From the NCBI RefSeq assembly GCF_947495705.1, contig NZ_CANLZR010000009.1, forward strand, positions 62,001-126,000: DNA of 64,000 nucleotides, written 5' to 3'. Of this stretch, positions 42,900 to 53,417 are shown one piece after another. Under the pieces are notes generated by a model. The model was given only the letters and a program-made list of their open reading frames with translations, made no database searches and was not told where the DNA came from. The translations under genes were made by a program, and so were the position numbers. This DNA comes from an uncultured Phycicoccus sp. GTDB taxonomy: Bacteria; Actinomycetota; Actinomycetes; Actinomycetales; Dermatophilaceae. Positions within the stretch are counted from its first letter, which is position 1; the number at the start of each line of letters is the position of its first letter.

Positions 42900-43781
42900 T
42901 CAGCGCTCCTGGTCGGAGAGGATGTCGAGGAGGGGCTCGGCCACCGCGGGGCGGAGCCGGCCGTCGTCGAGGGCGCGCAGCGCGGTGGCCCTGGCGAGCG
43001 CCACGTAGGTCCTCCGGATGTCGGGGGCGAGCCGGTCCAGCTCGCGCAGGTGTGCCCTCACCGTACCGACGTCGCCGCGGGCCACGGGCCCGGTGAGGGC
43101 GGCGTCCCCCATCCGCAGCGCGTTGTCCACCGCGGCGTGCAGCAGCGGGGCCAGGACGGCGCGGGGGTCCTCGACCCCGGCGCGGGTGAGCACGTCCATC
43201 GCCTCCACGGTCAGCGTCACGAGGTGGTTGGCCCCGTGGGCGAGCGCCGCGTGGTAGGCGAGGCGGTCCTCCTCCTCCACCCAGACCGGCGAGCCACCCA
43301 TCTCGAGGACGAGCGCCTCGGCCACCGCGCGCAGCGCCTCGTCAGCGGTGACGCCGAAGGTGCAGTCGGCGAGGCGGTCGAGGTCCATCGCGGTGCCGGT
43401 GAAGGTCATCGCGGGGTGGAGGGCGAGGGGCATCGCGTGGTGCGCGCGCACGGGGTCCAGGACGGCGGTGCCCGAGCGTCCGCTCGTGTGGACGACGATC
43501 TGCCCCGCCTGCCAGCCGCCGGTGGCCGAGAGCCCCGCCACCAGGTCGGCGAGGGCGTCGTCGGGCACGGCGAGGATGACGAGCTCCGCACCGGCGACGA
43601 CGGTGGCGACGTCCTCGACGGGCACGCCGGGCAGCAGGGCCGCGGCGCGGGCGAGGCTGGCGTCCGAGACGGCGTACGCGCCCGTGACGCGATGGCCGGC
43701 CCGGGCGAGGGCCGCGCCGAGCACGGCACCGACGCGTCCGGCCCCGACGACACCGACGGTGAGCCGGGCGGGGTGCTCCAT
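42900..43781 (-). CDS. Rossmann-like and DUF2520 domain protein
   Basis: This 293-residue protein has a dinucleotide fold VGVVGAGRVGAVLGAALARAG and a helical C-terminal DUF2520 domain with HPAMTFTG and YHAALAHGANHLVTLTVEAM. Such genes precede panC throughout actinobacteria (Rv3603c in M. tuberculosis, as I recall). A role as a ketopantoate reductase has been suggested by context but is unproven here. ATG 43781 is favoured over GTG 43790. Confidence 0.85.
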   Translation of the reverse strand: MEHPARLTVGVVGAGRVGAVLGAALARAGHRVTGAYAVSDASLARAAALLPGVPVEDVATVVAGAELVILAVPDDALADLVAGLSATGGWQAGQIVVHTSGRSGTAVLDPVRAHHAMPLALHPAMTFTGTAMDLDRLADCTFGVTADEALRAVAEALVLEMGGSPVWVEEEDRLAYHAALAHGANHLVTLTVEAMDVLTRAGVEDPRAVLAPLLHAAVDNALRMGDAALTGPVARGDVGTVRAHLRELDRLAPDIRRTYVALARATALRALDDGRLRPAVAEPLLDILSDQER

Positions 43782-43913
43782 GCCGTCCACGAGCGAGCAC
43801 GCTACCCCTCCGCGCCCGACGCCCCCGGCCCCTCCCCGCCCCGCCCCTCCCGTCCGCCGGTCCGACGCCGTGCCGGGCGACGCGCCCGCTCGCGGGGGAC
43901 ACGGACCCGCGAC

Positions 43914-43954
43914 GACAAGCGAACTTGACATATGGAAAGGTCGCTTGTCATAGT
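43914..43954 (+). promoter_or_regulatory. Promoter and operator of the membrane protein/XRE pair
   Basis: TTGACA (43925-43930) and CATAGT (43949-43954) are 18 bases apart and end six bases before ATG 43961, so the transcript is probably leaderless. GACAAGCGA (43914-43922) and TCGCTTGTC (43941-43949) form a perfect 9-base inverted repeat that brackets the -35 and touches the -10. Binding there would block polymerase; the downstream XRE regulator is the likely ligand. Confidence 0.7.
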
Positions 43955-43960
43955 CCTGCC

Positions 43961-44359
43961 ATGCACACGACACGACCGATCAGCTGGTTCAACCGAGTCC
44001 TGCTCACCGTCCTCGTCGCTGGGGCCGTCTGGTGCGCGGTCACCGGGGTGTGGCTCCTCGCCGTCGTCCTCGCCGCTGCCGTGGCGTACCTCGGGCTCAG
44101 CATCGCGCGGGCGAGGCGCGGATCGGGCTCGGACCGGAGCCGCGTCAACGCGGTCCAGCCCTTCGACGAGCGCGAGCGCGACGCCTCCACCCGGGCGCTC
44201 GCCCTGGTCGGCCAGACCTCGATCATCGCGCTCATGAGCATCTTCATCGCCCAGGCCGCGACCCGCGACGGCCGGGTGGACCCGGTCGTCGCGGGTGTCC
44301 TCATCGTCCTCGCGGCGGTCTGGGGCGTCGGGATCCAGGTCGCCGTCCGGAGGGGCTGA
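43961..44359 (+). CDS. Two- to four-helix membrane protein paired with XRE regulator
   Basis: This 132-residue protein has hydrophobic segments near residues 12-45 and 85-130 flanking a cytosolic stretch RVNAVQPFDERERDASTRAL. DUF2178/DUF3796-like membrane proteins of this size are often encoded directly before a small XRE regulator. The ATG at 43961 lies at the probable transcription start. An upstream ATG (43932) would overlap the -35/-10 region and is rejected. Function unknown. Confidence 0.75.
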   Translation: MHTTRPISWFNRVLLTVLVAGAVWCAVTGVWLLAVVLAAAVAYLGLSIARARRGSGSDRSRVNAVQPFDERERDASTRALALVGQTSIIALMSIFIAQAATRDGRVDPVVAGVLIVLAAVWGVGIQVAVRRG

Positions 44360-44360
44360 G

Positions 44361-44576
44361 GTGGACAACGAGGTCCGCAGGCTGCGCACCGAGCGCGGGC
44401 TGTCGCAGGCCGCGCTCGGTGCGGCGCTCGGCGTCTCCCGGCAGACCATCAACTCGCTGGAGGCCGGCCGGTACGACCCGTCGCTGCCGCTGGCCATCCT
44501 CCTCGCACGGTTCTTCGCGACCCCGGTGGAGTCGCTGTTCCACCTCCCCGACGAGTCGGGTCCCGGCCGAGGCTGA
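44361..44576 (+). CDS. Small XRE/Cro-type transcriptional regulator
   Basis: This 71-residue helix-turn-helix protein reads LRTERGLSQAALGAALGVSRQTINSLEAGRYDPSLPLAI (residues 8-46), the YozG/Cro-like family with an LF-domain tail (FFATPVESLFHL). GTG 44361 follows the upstream stop by one base, with GGAGG as ribosome-binding site. It probably autoregulates the pair through the inverted repeat upstream. Confidence 0.9.
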   Translation: MDNEVRRLRTERGLSQAALGAALGVSRQTINSLEAGRYDPSLPLAILLARFFATPVESLFHLPDESGPGRG

Positions 44577-44600
44577 GCGCGCGGCCGCTACCGTGCCGGG

Positions 44601-45566
44601 GTGAGCTCACTGCCCTGGCGCGAGGCGTGGCAGGCAGCCCTGTACGGCCCCGACGGGTTCTACCGCGCCGAACCAGGGCCCGTCGGCCACTTCACGACCT
44701 CCACCCACGGCCCGCTCGGCGCCGTGTTCGCCGAGGCGATCGCGGCCCTAGCCGACCGCGAGGGAGCGACGCACGTCGTCGACGTCGGAGCCGGACGCGG
44801 AGAGCTGCTCGTCGCCCTGCACCGTGGCCGCCCCGACCTCGACCTGACCGGCGTGGACGTCGTCGACCGGCCCACGGCGCTGCCGGGGTCGGTGCGGTGG
44901 CTCGTCTCCCCCGGCGGGGCGGAGCTGCCCACTGACCTCGTAGACCTGGACGGGGTCCTCGTCGTCGCCCACGAGTGGCTGGACGTCGTGCCCTGCACGA
45001 TCGTCGAGGTCCTCGACGACGGGACGCCGCGCACCGTCTCCGTCGACGCGGGGGCACGCACCGAGAGCCTCGTCGGCGAGCTGTCCCCCAAGGACGCGGC
45101 ATGGTGCGCCGCGCACTGGCCGATGGACGGGATGCCGCGTCGCGGGCACCGGGTCGAGGTCGGGCTGGCGCGCGACCGGGCGTGGAGCGACCTCGTCTCA
45201 CGGGTCCGCCGCGGCACGCTCCTCGCCGTGGACTACGGCCACACCCGCGACACCCGGCCGCCGTCGGGAACGCTCGTCGGCTACCGGGACGGCACCGCCG
45301 TCCCCGCGCTGCCCGACGGGACGTGCGACCTCACCGCCCACGTCGCCGTCGACAGCCTGGAGCAGGACGAGCGGTGGACCCAGCGGGAGGCGCTGCACCG
45401 GCTCCTCGGCCGGCCCGGCGTGCCCGACCACGCCCTCGCGACCACCGACCCCGCGGCGTACGTCGCCGGCCTCGCCCGAGCCGGCGCCCTGCGCGCGCTC
45501 ACCGCGCCCGGCGGCCTCGGCGACTTCCACTGGGTGGTCCGCCGGTGCGGCAGACTGACCGGGTGA
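44601..45566 (+). CDS. MidA/NDUFAF7-type SAM-dependent methyltransferase
   Basis: This 321-residue protein carries the MidA (DUF185) layout: [16 protein letters not shown] (PGYY-like start), [21 protein letters not shown], the SAM motif [27 protein letters not shown] (N/H-E-x-x-D loop) and [14 protein letters not shown]7, the mitochondrial member, dimethylates an arginine in NDUFS2, the NuoD counterpart. Here its stop overlaps the start of a NuoD gene (GTGA). TACCGT (44589-44594) ends six bases before the GTG. Its length, about 320, is shorter than typical MidA (about 360-400). Confidence 0.85.
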   Translation: MSSLPWREAWQAALYGPDGFYRAEPGPVGHFTTSTHGPLGAVFAEAIAALADREGATHVVDVGAGRGELLVALHRGRPDLDLTGVDVVDRPTALPGSVRWLVSPGGAELPTDLVDLDGVLVVAHEWLDVVPCTIVEVLDDGTPRTVSVDAGARTESLVGELSPKDAAWCAAHWPMDGMPRRGHRVEVGLARDRAWSDLVSRVRRGTLLAVDYGHTRDTRPPSGTLVGYRDGTAVPALPDGTCDLTAHVAVDSLEQDERWTQREALHRLLGRPGVPDHALATTDPAAYVAGLARAGALRALTAPGGLGDFHWVVRRCGRLTG

Positions 45567-46741
45567 CCTCCGACGCCCCCGCCGGCCCAAGGGCGCTCGA
45601 CGTCGCCGTCGGGGCGGGGGGCCTGGCCACGGCGGACATGGTCCTGAACATCGGGCCGCAGCATCCCGCGACGCACGGCGTCCTCCGGCTCAAGGTCGTC
45701 CTCGACGGCGAGCGCATCCTCAGCGCCGAGCCGGTCATCGGCTACATGCACCGCGGCGCCGAGAAGCTGTTCGAGGTGCGCGACTACCGGCAGATCACCG
45801 TGCTCGCGAACCGGCACGACTGGCTGTCCGCGTTCTCCAGCGAGCTCGGCGTCGTCCTCGGCGTCGAGGCGATGCTCGGCATGGAGGTGCCCGAGCGCGC
45901 GGTCTGGCTCCGGACCCTGCTAGCCGAGCTCAACCGCGTTCTCTCCCACCTGATGTTCCTCGGCTCCTACCCCCTCGAGCTCGGCGCCATCACCCCCGTC
46001 TTCTACGCCTTCCGGGAGCGCGAGGAGCTGCAGGCCGTCATGGAGGAGGCCTCCGGCGGGCGGATGCACTACATGTTCAACCGGGTCGGCGGCCTCAAGG
46101 AGGACGTGCCCGCGGGGTGGCTCGGGCGGGTCGAGGCGGCCCTGTCGTCGGTGCGCCGCCGGCTGCCCGAGCTGGAGTCGCTGCTCGTCGGCAACGAGAT
46201 CCTCCTGGCCCGCACGCGGGGGGTCGGCGTGCTCGACGAGGCCACCTGCCTCGCGTACGGCGTCTCGGGCCCGATCGCCCGGGCCAGCGGCATCGACCTC
46301 GACCTGCGCCGCGACGACCCCTACCTCGCGTACGGCGAGCTGTTCGCCCCCGGCGGGCCCGGCCGGGTCGTCACCCGCACCGAGGGCGACTGCCTCGCCC
46401 GGCTGGAGGTGCTCATCGAGCAGGTGCACGTGAGCCTCGACCTCGCCGACGCCTGCGTCGACCGGCTCCGCTCGCTCCCCGCGGGCCCGGTCAACCAGCG
46501 CCTGCCCAAGGTGCTCAAGGTCCCCGAGGGCGAGCGGTACACCGCCACCGAGAACCCGCTCGGTCTCAACGGCTACTACCTCGTCTCGCGCGGCGAGAAG
46601 ACGCCGTGGCGGCTCAAGCTGCGCTCGGCGTCCTTCGGCAACGTCCAGGTGCTCTCGGAGGTGCTGCCGGGCTGCATCGTCGCCGACATGGTCGCCGTGC
46701 TCGGGTCGATGTTCTTCGTCGTCGGCGACGTCGACAAGTAG
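45563..46741 (+). CDS. nuoD: Orphan NADH-quinone oxidoreductase subunit D-like protein
   Basis: This 392-residue NuoD/Nqo4-type 49-kDa subunit has [17 protein letters not shown] (His34, His38), [12 protein letters not shown] (Arg64) and [35 protein letters not shown] (C-terminus). It is encoded alone, outside any nuo operon, and translationally coupled to a MidA methyltransferase. At the conserved quinone-headgroup Tyr (Tyr87 of T. thermophilus Nqo4, in RLDY) this protein has Trp87 (NRHDWLSAF). It may be a second complex I subunit or a divergent paralogue. Confidence 0.85.
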   Translation: MTSDAPAGPRALDVAVGAGGLATADMVLNIGPQHPATHGVLRLKVVLDGERILSAEPVIGYMHRGAEKLFEVRDYRQITVLANRHDWLSAFSSELGVVLGVEAMLGMEVPERAVWLRTLLAELNRVLSHLMFLGSYPLELGAITPVFYAFREREELQAVMEEASGGRMHYMFNRVGGLKEDVPAGWLGRVEAALSSVRRRLPELESLLVGNEILLARTRGVGVLDEATCLAYGVSGPIARASGIDLDLRRDDPYLAYGELFAPGGPGRVVTRTEGDCLARLEVLIEQVHVSLDLADACVDRLRSLPAGPVNQRLPKVLKVPEGERYTATENPLGLNGYYLVSRGEKTPWRLKLRSASFGNVQVLSEVLPGCIVADMVAVLGSMFFVVGDVDK

Positions 46742-46759
46742 CGCCGCGGTCGTCCTCTG

Positions 46760-47233
46760 TCAGTCGGGGTCGCGCGTCGGCGGCTCGCCGTTCTCGTCGA
46801 TGCGGCACCACGCCTGCGCGACCATGCCGCACACGGCCAGCGCGACCGAGGCGAGGAGCATGAGCCCGAACGGCACCAGCCGCTCCCGGTTCGCGACGAG
46901 CGAGAGGTCGCTGAGCAGCACGATGACGGCGCCGAGGTACCAGCCGGCGACGGCGGCCCCGGTGAGCGCGGCCGCCTGCGACAGCACCACCGTGCGGGCC
47001 GCCCGGAGCGCGTCGAGCGAGGTCCTGGCCCCGCTGCGTAGGTGCCGCCGCACCGGGCGGGCGATCCACAGCACCAGCCCCCCCATGACGAGCAGGAGTA
47101 CGCCGGCCGCCCACTGCGGACGCTGCAGCAGCGCGCCGTCACGGGTGATGACCAGGCTCGCGCCGTAGCCGAGCACCGTCAGGACGGCGGCGACGAGGAC
47201 GAGGGTCTGGACGCGGATGCCGTCGCGGCTCAC
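46760..47233 (-). CDS. DUF3180 membrane protein
   Basis: This 157-residue protein has four hydrophobic helices (TLVLVAAVLTVLGYGASLVI; WAAGVLLLVMGGLVLWIA; ALTGAAVAGWYLGAVIVLL; LMLLASVALAVCGMVAQAW). It matches DUF3180, always next to folK in actinobacteria, such as Rv3605c. The GTG 47233 overlaps the folB/K stop. Function unknown. Confidence 0.88.
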   Translation of the reverse strand: MSRDGIRVQTLVLVAAVLTVLGYGASLVITRDGALLQRPQWAAGVLLLVMGGLVLWIARPVRRHLRSGARTSLDALRAARTVVLSQAAALTGAAVAGWYLGAVIVLLSDLSLVANRERLVPFGLMLLASVALAVCGMVAQAWCRIDENGEPPTRDPD

Positions 47234-48138
47234 TGCTGGCCTTCCTGGGCGGTGGCGGGACCGCGGCGGCGGACCCCGGAGGTGTCGAGGCCGCGGACGA
47301 GGTCGGCGACCCGCACCGGCGCGCCGTCGTGCCGGAGCACGGCGTCGGGGTCGGCGTCGAGCCACGGGACGAGGACGAAGCCACGCTCGTGGGCGCGCGG
47401 GTGCGGCAGGGTGAGCGCGGGCGCGTCGGACACGACGTCCCGCCCGGTCCGTGGGTCGCCGTACTGGACGAGGTCGACGTCGAGGGTCCGCGGCCCCCAC
47501 CGCACCTCCCTCGTCCGCGCGAACATGAACTCGACGACGTGCAGCATCTCGAGCAATGTCGCGGGCGAGAGCGTCGTCGTCGCGGTGACGACCGCGTTGA
47601 CGAACACCGGCTGTTCCGGGCCACCGACCGGGTCGGTCTCGTACAGGGAGGAGACGACCATGTCGTCGAGCTCGGCCAGGGGCTCGAGCTGCTCGAGCGC
47701 GTCGACGACTGTCTCCGCGGGCGTGCCGTCACCGTGCGGCAGGTTGGCCCCGAGCGCGATGACGACCGGCGCCGGCCGCCGGGTGCGCGTCACGGTGACC
47801 GCGACGTCCCCGAACGGGACCGGCACCGGGGCCTGCGGCTTGTGGACGGTGACCTCGACCTCGTCCACCCGCACGTCGTCGAGCACGTCGTCGGCGATGA
47901 CCGCCGCCAGCCGCTCGATGAGGTCGAACGGCTCGCCCTCGATCCGGGCGACGACGGCCGACGCCAGCCCGCCGTAGTCCACCGTCTCGGCGAGCTCGTC
48001 GGTCTGCCCGGCCCTGGTGAGGTCGAGCGCGAGGACGACGTCGACGACGAACTCCTGCCCGTCGCGCTTCTCGTGCTCGAACACCCCGTGGTACCCGGTG
48101 GCCCGGACCCCGCGCAGCGCGATGCGGTCGCCGGTCAC
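47230..48138 (-). CDS. folK: Dihydroneopterin aldolase/HPPK fusion
   Basis: This 302-residue bifunctional folate enzyme joins an N-terminal FolB domain (residues 1-118: ALRGVRATGYHGVFEHEKRDGQEFVVDV, ETVDYGGLA, FDLIERLA) to a C-terminal FolK pyrophosphokinase (about 125-290: PVVIALGANLPHGDGTP, ETDPVGGPEQPVFVNAVV, RWGPRTLDVDLV, LPHPRAHERGFVL). M. tuberculosis keeps the two as separate adjacent genes. GTG 48138 overlaps folP. Confidence 0.95.
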   Translation of the reverse strand: MTGDRIALRGVRATGYHGVFEHEKRDGQEFVVDVVLALDLTRAGQTDELAETVDYGGLASAVVARIEGEPFDLIERLAAVIADDVLDDVRVDEVEVTVHKPQAPVPVPFGDVAVTVTRTRRPAPVVIALGANLPHGDGTPAETVVDALEQLEPLAELDDMVVSSLYETDPVGGPEQPVFVNAVVTATTTLSPATLLEMLHVVEFMFARTREVRWGPRTLDVDLVQYGDPRTGRDVVSDAPALTLPHPRAHERGFVLVPWLDADPDAVLRHDGAPVRVADLVRGLDTSGVRRRGPATAQEGQQ

Positions 48139-48980
48139 GATGCATCACCGCCGAGCGCGGCGACGACGTCGAGCGCGTCGACGGCGGCCACGACGTCGTG
48201 GACCCGGACGCACCAGGCGCCCAGGCGCGCGGCGTGCGCCGTCGTGACGGCCGTGGCGACGTCCCGCTCGAGCGGGGGCCGCTCGGCACCCGGCTCTCGC
48301 CCGACCTTGCCGAGGAACGCCTTGCGTGAGGTCCCGACGAGCACCGGATGCCCGAGCGCGAGCACCTCCTCGAGGCGGCGCAGGAGCTGCCAGTTGTGCT
48401 CGGCGGTCTTCGCGAAGCCGAACCCGGGGTCGAGCACCAGCCGCTGCGGCGCCACCCCCGCCGCGACGAGGGCCTCGGCCCGTTCGGCCAGCTCGCGGCA
48501 CACGTCGGCGACGACGTCGTCGTAGACCGCCCGCTCCTGCATGCCGGCGCTGTGCCCACGCCAGTGCATCGCGATGAAGGGGACGCCTCGCTCGGCGACG
48601 AGGGGCACCATGTCGGGGTCGGCGAGCCCACCCGACACGTCGTTGACCAGCGTGGCTCCCACGTCCAGGGCGGCCGCCGCCACCGAGGCGCGCATCGTGT
48701 CGATCGACACCGGGCCGAGCCCGGCCAGCCCCTCGACGACCGGCAGGACCCGGCGCAGCTCCTCGGCCTCGGAGGGACGCTCGGCCCCGGGGCGGGTCGA
48801 CTCGCCGCCGACGTCAAGGACGTCGGCCCCCTGGCCGCGCAGCGCCCGCCCGTGCGCGAGCGCGTCCCCGGGCTGGAACCACGCCCCGCCGTCGCTGAAG
48901 GAGTCGGGGGTCACGTTGACGACCCCCATGACGACGGGCCGCCCGGGGCGCCCGACCGGCAGCTCCGTCGCCGGGGTCAC
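48135..48980 (-). CDS. folP: Dihydropteroate synthase
   Basis: This 281-residue TIM barrel joins pABA to the pterin pyrophosphate, the sulfonamide target. It has [59 protein letters not shown] and [11 protein letters not shown]. The start GTG 48980 overlaps the folE stop (GTGA). It is coupled to folB/K downstream. Confidence 0.96.
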   Translation of the reverse strand: MTPATELPVGRPGRPVVMGVVNVTPDSFSDGGAWFQPGDALAHGRALRGQGADVLDVGGESTRPGAERPSEAEELRRVLPVVEGLAGLGPVSIDTMRASVAAAALDVGATLVNDVSGGLADPDMVPLVAERGVPFIAMHWRGHSAGMQERAVYDDVVADVCRELAERAEALVAAGVAPQRLVLDPGFGFAKTAEHNWQLLRRLEEVLALGHPVLVGTSRKAFLGKVGREPGAERPPLERDVATAVTTAHAARLGAWCVRVHDVVAAVDALDVVAALGGDAS

Positions 48981-49600
48981 CGCTTGCCGCCGAGCAGGAG
49001 CGACATCGCCTCCGCCCGCGTCGCGGGGTCCCGCAGCTGGCCGCGGACGGCCGAGGTGATGGTGCGCGAGCCGGGCTTCTGCACGCCGCGCATCGACATG
49101 CACAGGTGCTCGGCCTCGACGACGACGATGACGCCCTGGACCCCCAGATGCTCGACGAGCGCGTCGGCCACCTGCGTCGTGATCTGCTCCTGGACCTGCG
49201 GGCGGCGGGCGAAGACCTCGACGAGGCGCCCGAGCTTGGACAGGCCGGTCACGCGGCCGTCGGACCCGGGGATGTACCCGATGTGGGCCTCACCGTGGAA
49301 CGGCAGCAGGTGGTGCTCACACGTCGAGTACATCGGGATGTCCCGGACGATGATGAGCTCTTCGTGCTCGATGGGGAAGGTCGTGGCGAGCACGTCGGAG
49401 GCCTCCTGCCACAGCCCGGCGTAGAGCTCGTGGGCTGCCCTGGCGACCCTGGCCGGGGTCTCGGCCAGGCCGTGCCGGTCGGGGTCCTCGCCGATCGCGA
49501 GCAGGAACTCACGCACCGCCGCCTCGGCTCGAGGCACGTCGACCGGCGGCCGCTGGGCCGCCGCCGACGAGCCGACCGGGTCAGGGGTCGACACGTCCAC
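48977..49600 (-). CDS. folE: GTP cyclohydrolase I
   Basis: This 207-residue enzyme opens GTP to dihydroneopterin triphosphate. It has [38 protein letters not shown] (zinc ligands Cys and His), [25 protein letters not shown] (residues about 117-141) and [15 protein letters not shown]. The start is GTG 49600, with GAGG nine bases upstream, overlapping the ftsH end by 20 bases; GTG 49594 is an alternative. FolE, folP and folB/K are read together. Confidence 0.95.
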   Translation of the reverse strand: MDVSTPDPVGSSAAAQRPPVDVPRAEAAVREFLLAIGEDPDRHGLAETPARVARAAHELYAGLWQEASDVLATTFPIEHEELIIVRDIPMYSTCEHHLLPFHGEAHIGYIPGSDGRVTGLSKLGRLVEVFARRPQVQEQITTQVADALVEHLGVQGVIVVVEAEHLCMSMRGVQKPGSRTITSAVRGQLRDPATRAEAMSLLLGGKR

Positions 49601-51683
49601 CGTCCGGAACCTCGATGACCTTGGTCGGCGGGTTCTCGTCCGGTGCCGACGAGGCGCCTTCCTCGGCGCGGGCGTCGATGGCGGCCTGGGTGGCCGGGTC
49701 GCCGGGGGTGACGACCGAGCCCTCGGGCGCGGCGGAACCGTTGCGGCCGGCGAGGGCGGCCTGCTCGGCGGGAGTGAGGACCGGCGGGATGTCGGACAGG
49801 GTGCGGTGCTCGCTGGAGAGCCACGCCTCACGCTGCGGGCGCTTGACGATGTCCTTGAAGATCTCGGCCAGCTCGGCGGCGTTCAGGGTCTCCTTCTCGA
49901 GGAGCTCGAGCACCAGCCGGTCCAGGACGTCACGGTTGTCGTTGACGACGTGCCACGCCTCGTCGTGCGCGTCGTCGATGAGCTTGCGGACCTCCTCGTC
50001 GACGACCGCGGCGACCTGCTCGGAGTAGTCGCGCTCGTGACCCATGTCGCGGCCCATGAACGGCTCGCCCTGGGACTGCCCCAGCTTGATCGCCCCGACC
50101 CGCTCGCTCATCCCGTACTCGGTGACCATCTTGCGGGCCATCGCCGTGGCCTTCTCGATGTCGTTGGCGGCCCCGGTGGTGGGGTCGTGGAAGATGATCT
50201 CCTCCGCGACCCGGCCGCCGAGGGCGTACGCGAGCTGGTCGAGGATCTCGTTGCGGGTCGTCGAGTACTTGTCGTCGAGCGGCATGACCATCGTGTAGCC
50301 GAGGGCCCGCCCACGCGGCAGGATCGTCACCTTCGTCACGGGGTCGAGGTGGTTCATCCCGCTCGCGACGAGCGCGTGACCGCCCTCGTGGTAGGCGGTG
50401 ATCTTGCGCTCCTTGGCCGACATGATGCGGGTGCGCTTCTGCGGGCCGGCGATGACGCGGTCGATGGCCTCGTCGAGGACCTCGTCGTCGATGAGCTTCT
50501 TGCTCGTGCGGGCGGTGAGCAGCGCCGCCTCGTTGAGGACGTTCGCGAGGTCGGCGCCGGTGAAGCCCGGCGTGCGGCGCGCGACGGCGAGGAGGTCGAC
50601 CCCGGCCGCCATCGGCTTGCCCTGGCCGTGCACCTGGAGGATCTTGTGACGCCCGATCATGTCGGGGTTCTCGACGGCGATCTGGCGGTCGAAGCGGCCC
50701 GGACGCAGGAGGGCGGGGTCGAGGATGTCGGGCCGGTTCGTGGCCGCGATGAGGATGACGTTGGTCTTGACGTCGAAGCCGTCCATCTCGACGAGCAGCT
50801 GGTTCAGCGTCTGCTCGCGCTCGTCGTGGCCGCCGCCCATGCCGGCGCCGCGGTGGCGGCCGACGGCGTCGATCTCGTCGACGAAGACGATGGCGGGCGC
50901 GTTGGCCTTGGCCTGCTCGAAGAGGTCGCGCACGCGGCTGGCCCCGACACCGACGAACATCTCGACGAAGTCCGAGCCGGAGATCGAGTAGAACGGCACG
51001 CCGGCCTCACCGGCGACGGCCCGCGCGAGCAGGGTCTTGCCGGTGCCGGGCTGGCCGTAGAGCAGGACGCCCTTGGGGATCTTGGCGCCCACGGCGAGGA
51101 ACTTGGCGGGCTCACGGAGGAACTCGACGATCTCGTGGAGCTCCTCGACGGCCTCGTCGGCACCCGCGACGTCGTCGAAGGTGACCTTCGGGGTGTCCTT
51201 CGTGGCGAGCTTGGCGCGGGACTTGCCGAACTGCATGACCCGCGAGCCACCGCCCTGGGCCTGGGTCATGAGCCACCAGAAGAGGCCGACGAGCAGCAGG
51301 ACGGGGAAGAAGCTGATGAAGATGGTCCAGAACGTGCTGTCGCCCTCGACCTTGTCGTCGTAGCCGTCGGGCAGGTTGGTCTTGAGCTCCTCGACGAGCG
51401 ACTCGGCCCGGGCGTCCACGTACTCGGCGCGGACCTGGGTGGCCCCGGAGATGTTCTTCTCCTCGTCCGAGAAGGACTGGCCCTCCTTGAGGTCGAGCGA
51501 GATGACGTTGTCGGTCGTCATCACCGCGGACGCGACCTTCTTGTCGGTGATGAGCTTCTCGGCCTGGGCCGTCGTGATCGTCGTGTACCCGCCGTCGCCG
51601 CCCGTGGTGAAGACGAGCAGCAGCAGCACGAGCGCGGCGAGCACCCAGAAGACGGGGGCCCGGAGAATGCGTTTGAAGTCCAT
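49581..51683 (-). CDS. ftsH: ATP-dependent zinc metalloprotease FtsH
   Basis: This 700-residue membrane AAA+ protease degrades membrane and regulatory proteins. It has two N-terminal TM helices (residues about 9-25 and 110-140), Walker A GQPGTGKT, Walker [12 protein letters not shown], the second region of homology, and the zinc site HEGGH. The usual HEAGH reads HEGGH, still fitting HExxH. A C-terminal tail of about 70 residues is acidic and Gly/Ala-rich. It is the first gene before folE in the fol operon. Confidence 0.97.
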   Translation of the reverse strand: MDFKRILRAPVFWVLAALVLLLLVFTTGGDGGYTTITTAQAEKLITDKKVASAVMTTDNVISLDLKEGQSFSDEEKNISGATQVRAEYVDARAESLVEELKTNLPDGYDDKVEGDSTFWTIFISFFPVLLLVGLFWWLMTQAQGGGSRVMQFGKSRAKLATKDTPKVTFDDVAGADEAVEELHEIVEFLREPAKFLAVGAKIPKGVLLYGQPGTGKTLLARAVAGEAGVPFYSISGSDFVEMFVGVGASRVRDLFEQAKANAPAIVFVDEIDAVGRHRGAGMGGGHDEREQTLNQLLVEMDGFDVKTNVILIAATNRPDILDPALLRPGRFDRQIAVENPDMIGRHKILQVHGQGKPMAAGVDLLAVARRTPGFTGADLANVLNEAALLTARTSKKLIDDEVLDEAIDRVIAGPQKRTRIMSAKERKITAYHEGGHALVASGMNHLDPVTKVTILPRGRALGYTMVMPLDDKYSTTRNEILDQLAYALGGRVAEEIIFHDPTTGAANDIEKATAMARKMVTEYGMSERVGAIKLGQSQGEPFMGRDMGHERDYSEQVAAVVDEEVRKLIDDAHDEAWHVVNDNRDVLDRLVLELLEKETLNAAELAEIFKDIVKRPQREAWLSSEHRTLSDIPPVLTPAEQAALAGRNGSAAPEGSVVTPGDPATQAAIDARAEEGASSAPDENPPTKVIEVPDGGRVDP

Positions 51684-51810
51684 CTGGCTACGAGGCTCGC
51701 GCCCCGACCTTCCTGCTCGTCGTCATCTGGCCCGGCGGGGCACACGACCTCCCGGACTGGTACACGCTAGCAACGAGCCCCGACCGGCCGGTGTTCCGCG
51801 GGGTGCCGCG

Positions 51811-52362
<552 letters not shown>

Positions 52363-52396
52363 TGCGGCTCCTGGGTAGGGCTGGGGGTGGTCGGGG

Positions 52397-53398
52397 CTAT
52401 TCAACCCGAGGCACGGGGTCGATGGACACCCGGTGGTCGGATCTCCTGACCTGCAGCGGCCCGGGGGCATGCACCGCCCCCTGGCCGTGCCAGTGCGTGA
52501 GGAGCCGGTCACAGGCGTCGACGTGGCGGCTCGACAGCTGACCGGCGGGGGCTCCGGCGGCCAGCAGGAGCCGGCGCCACACCCGGGTGCGGACGGCTCG
52601 CGGCAGGTCGGCCAGCGCGGGGGCGGGCCACGGCCCGGGCCCGAGGGCCTCGGTCGCCGCTGCCGCGAGCGCGTCGAGGTGGTCGGCGTCCGCGCGCAGG
52701 AGGTCGGCGCTGCGGGCGAGGGCGGCGGGCAGCCCGGGCCCGAGGTCGCGCTCGAGGTCCGCGAGGGCACGCCGGGCCCGGACCCGGGCGAACGCGGGGT
52801 CCTCGTTCATCGGGTCGTCCCACCACGCGATGCCCTCGGCGGCGCAGGCCGCCCGGGTCTGCTCCCGGGTGACGTCGAGGAGCGGCCGCCGGTAGACGCC
52901 GCGGGCCGCCGGCATCCCGGCGAGCGACCGCGCCCCCGACCCGCGGGCGAGCCCGAGCAGGACCTGCTCGGCCTGGTCGTCGCGGGTGTGCCCCAACAGG
53001 AGGAGACGCGCGCCGTGCCGGTCCCGGGCGGCGTCCAGCGCCCGGTAGCGCGCTGCCCGGGCCGCCGCCTCGAGCCCGCCGCCGCCCGGCACCGCCGCGC
53101 TCGCGACGACGTCGACGGGGTCGAGCCCCCGGGCCCGCAGCTGGGTGCCGGCACCGGCCGCGACCTCGTCCGAGCCCGGCTGGAGGCCGTGGTCGACGAC
53201 GACCGCCCCGACCCGCAGCCCGAGCCTGGTCCCCTCGAACCGGGCGGCGGCGGCGAGGGCGCTGGAGTCCGCTCCGCCGCTGCACGCCACGAGGACGAGG
53301 TCCCCCGGGTCGCACTCGGCGAGCACGGAGCGGACCGCCGAGCGCACGGCAGCGACGGCGGCGGGCGGCTTCCCCCACGGCCGGGCCTGCTCCGTCAC
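52397..53398 (-). CDS. tilS: tRNA(Ile)-lysidine synthetase
   Basis: This 333-residue N-type ATP pyrophosphatase modifies the CAU anticodon of isoleucine tRNA with lysine. The PP-loop SGGADS sits at residues 40-45 ([17 protein letters not shown]), followed by [24 protein letters not shown] and [19 protein letters not shown]. It has the short actinobacterial C-terminus. The start GTG 53398 lies 20 bases after the upstream metalloprotease stop. Confidence 0.94.
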   Translation of the reverse strand: MTEQARPWGKPPAAVAAVRSAVRSVLAECDPGDLVLVACSGGADSSALAAAARFEGTRLGLRVGAVVVDHGLQPGSDEVAAGAGTQLRARGLDPVDVVASAAVPGGGGLEAAARAARYRALDAARDRHGARLLLLGHTRDDQAEQVLLGLARGSGARSLAGMPAARGVYRRPLLDVTREQTRAACAAEGIAWWDDPMNEDPAFARVRARRALADLERDLGPGLPAALARSADLLRADADHLDALAAAATEALGPGPWPAPALADLPRAVRTRVWRRLLLAAGAPAGQLSSRHVDACDRLLTHWHGQGAVHAPGPLQVRRSDHRVSIDPVPRVE

Positions 53399-53417
53399 CC
53401 CGGGGACCGTCGCGGGC

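Noticed and set aside
43932-43960. Upstream ATG as start of the membrane protein
   Set aside because: It lies within the probable promoter, between the -35 and -10, so it would not be transcribed.
45563-46741. Large subunit of a NiFe hydrogenase
   Set aside because: The CxxC pairs that bind nickel are absent at both ends; NuoD features dominate.
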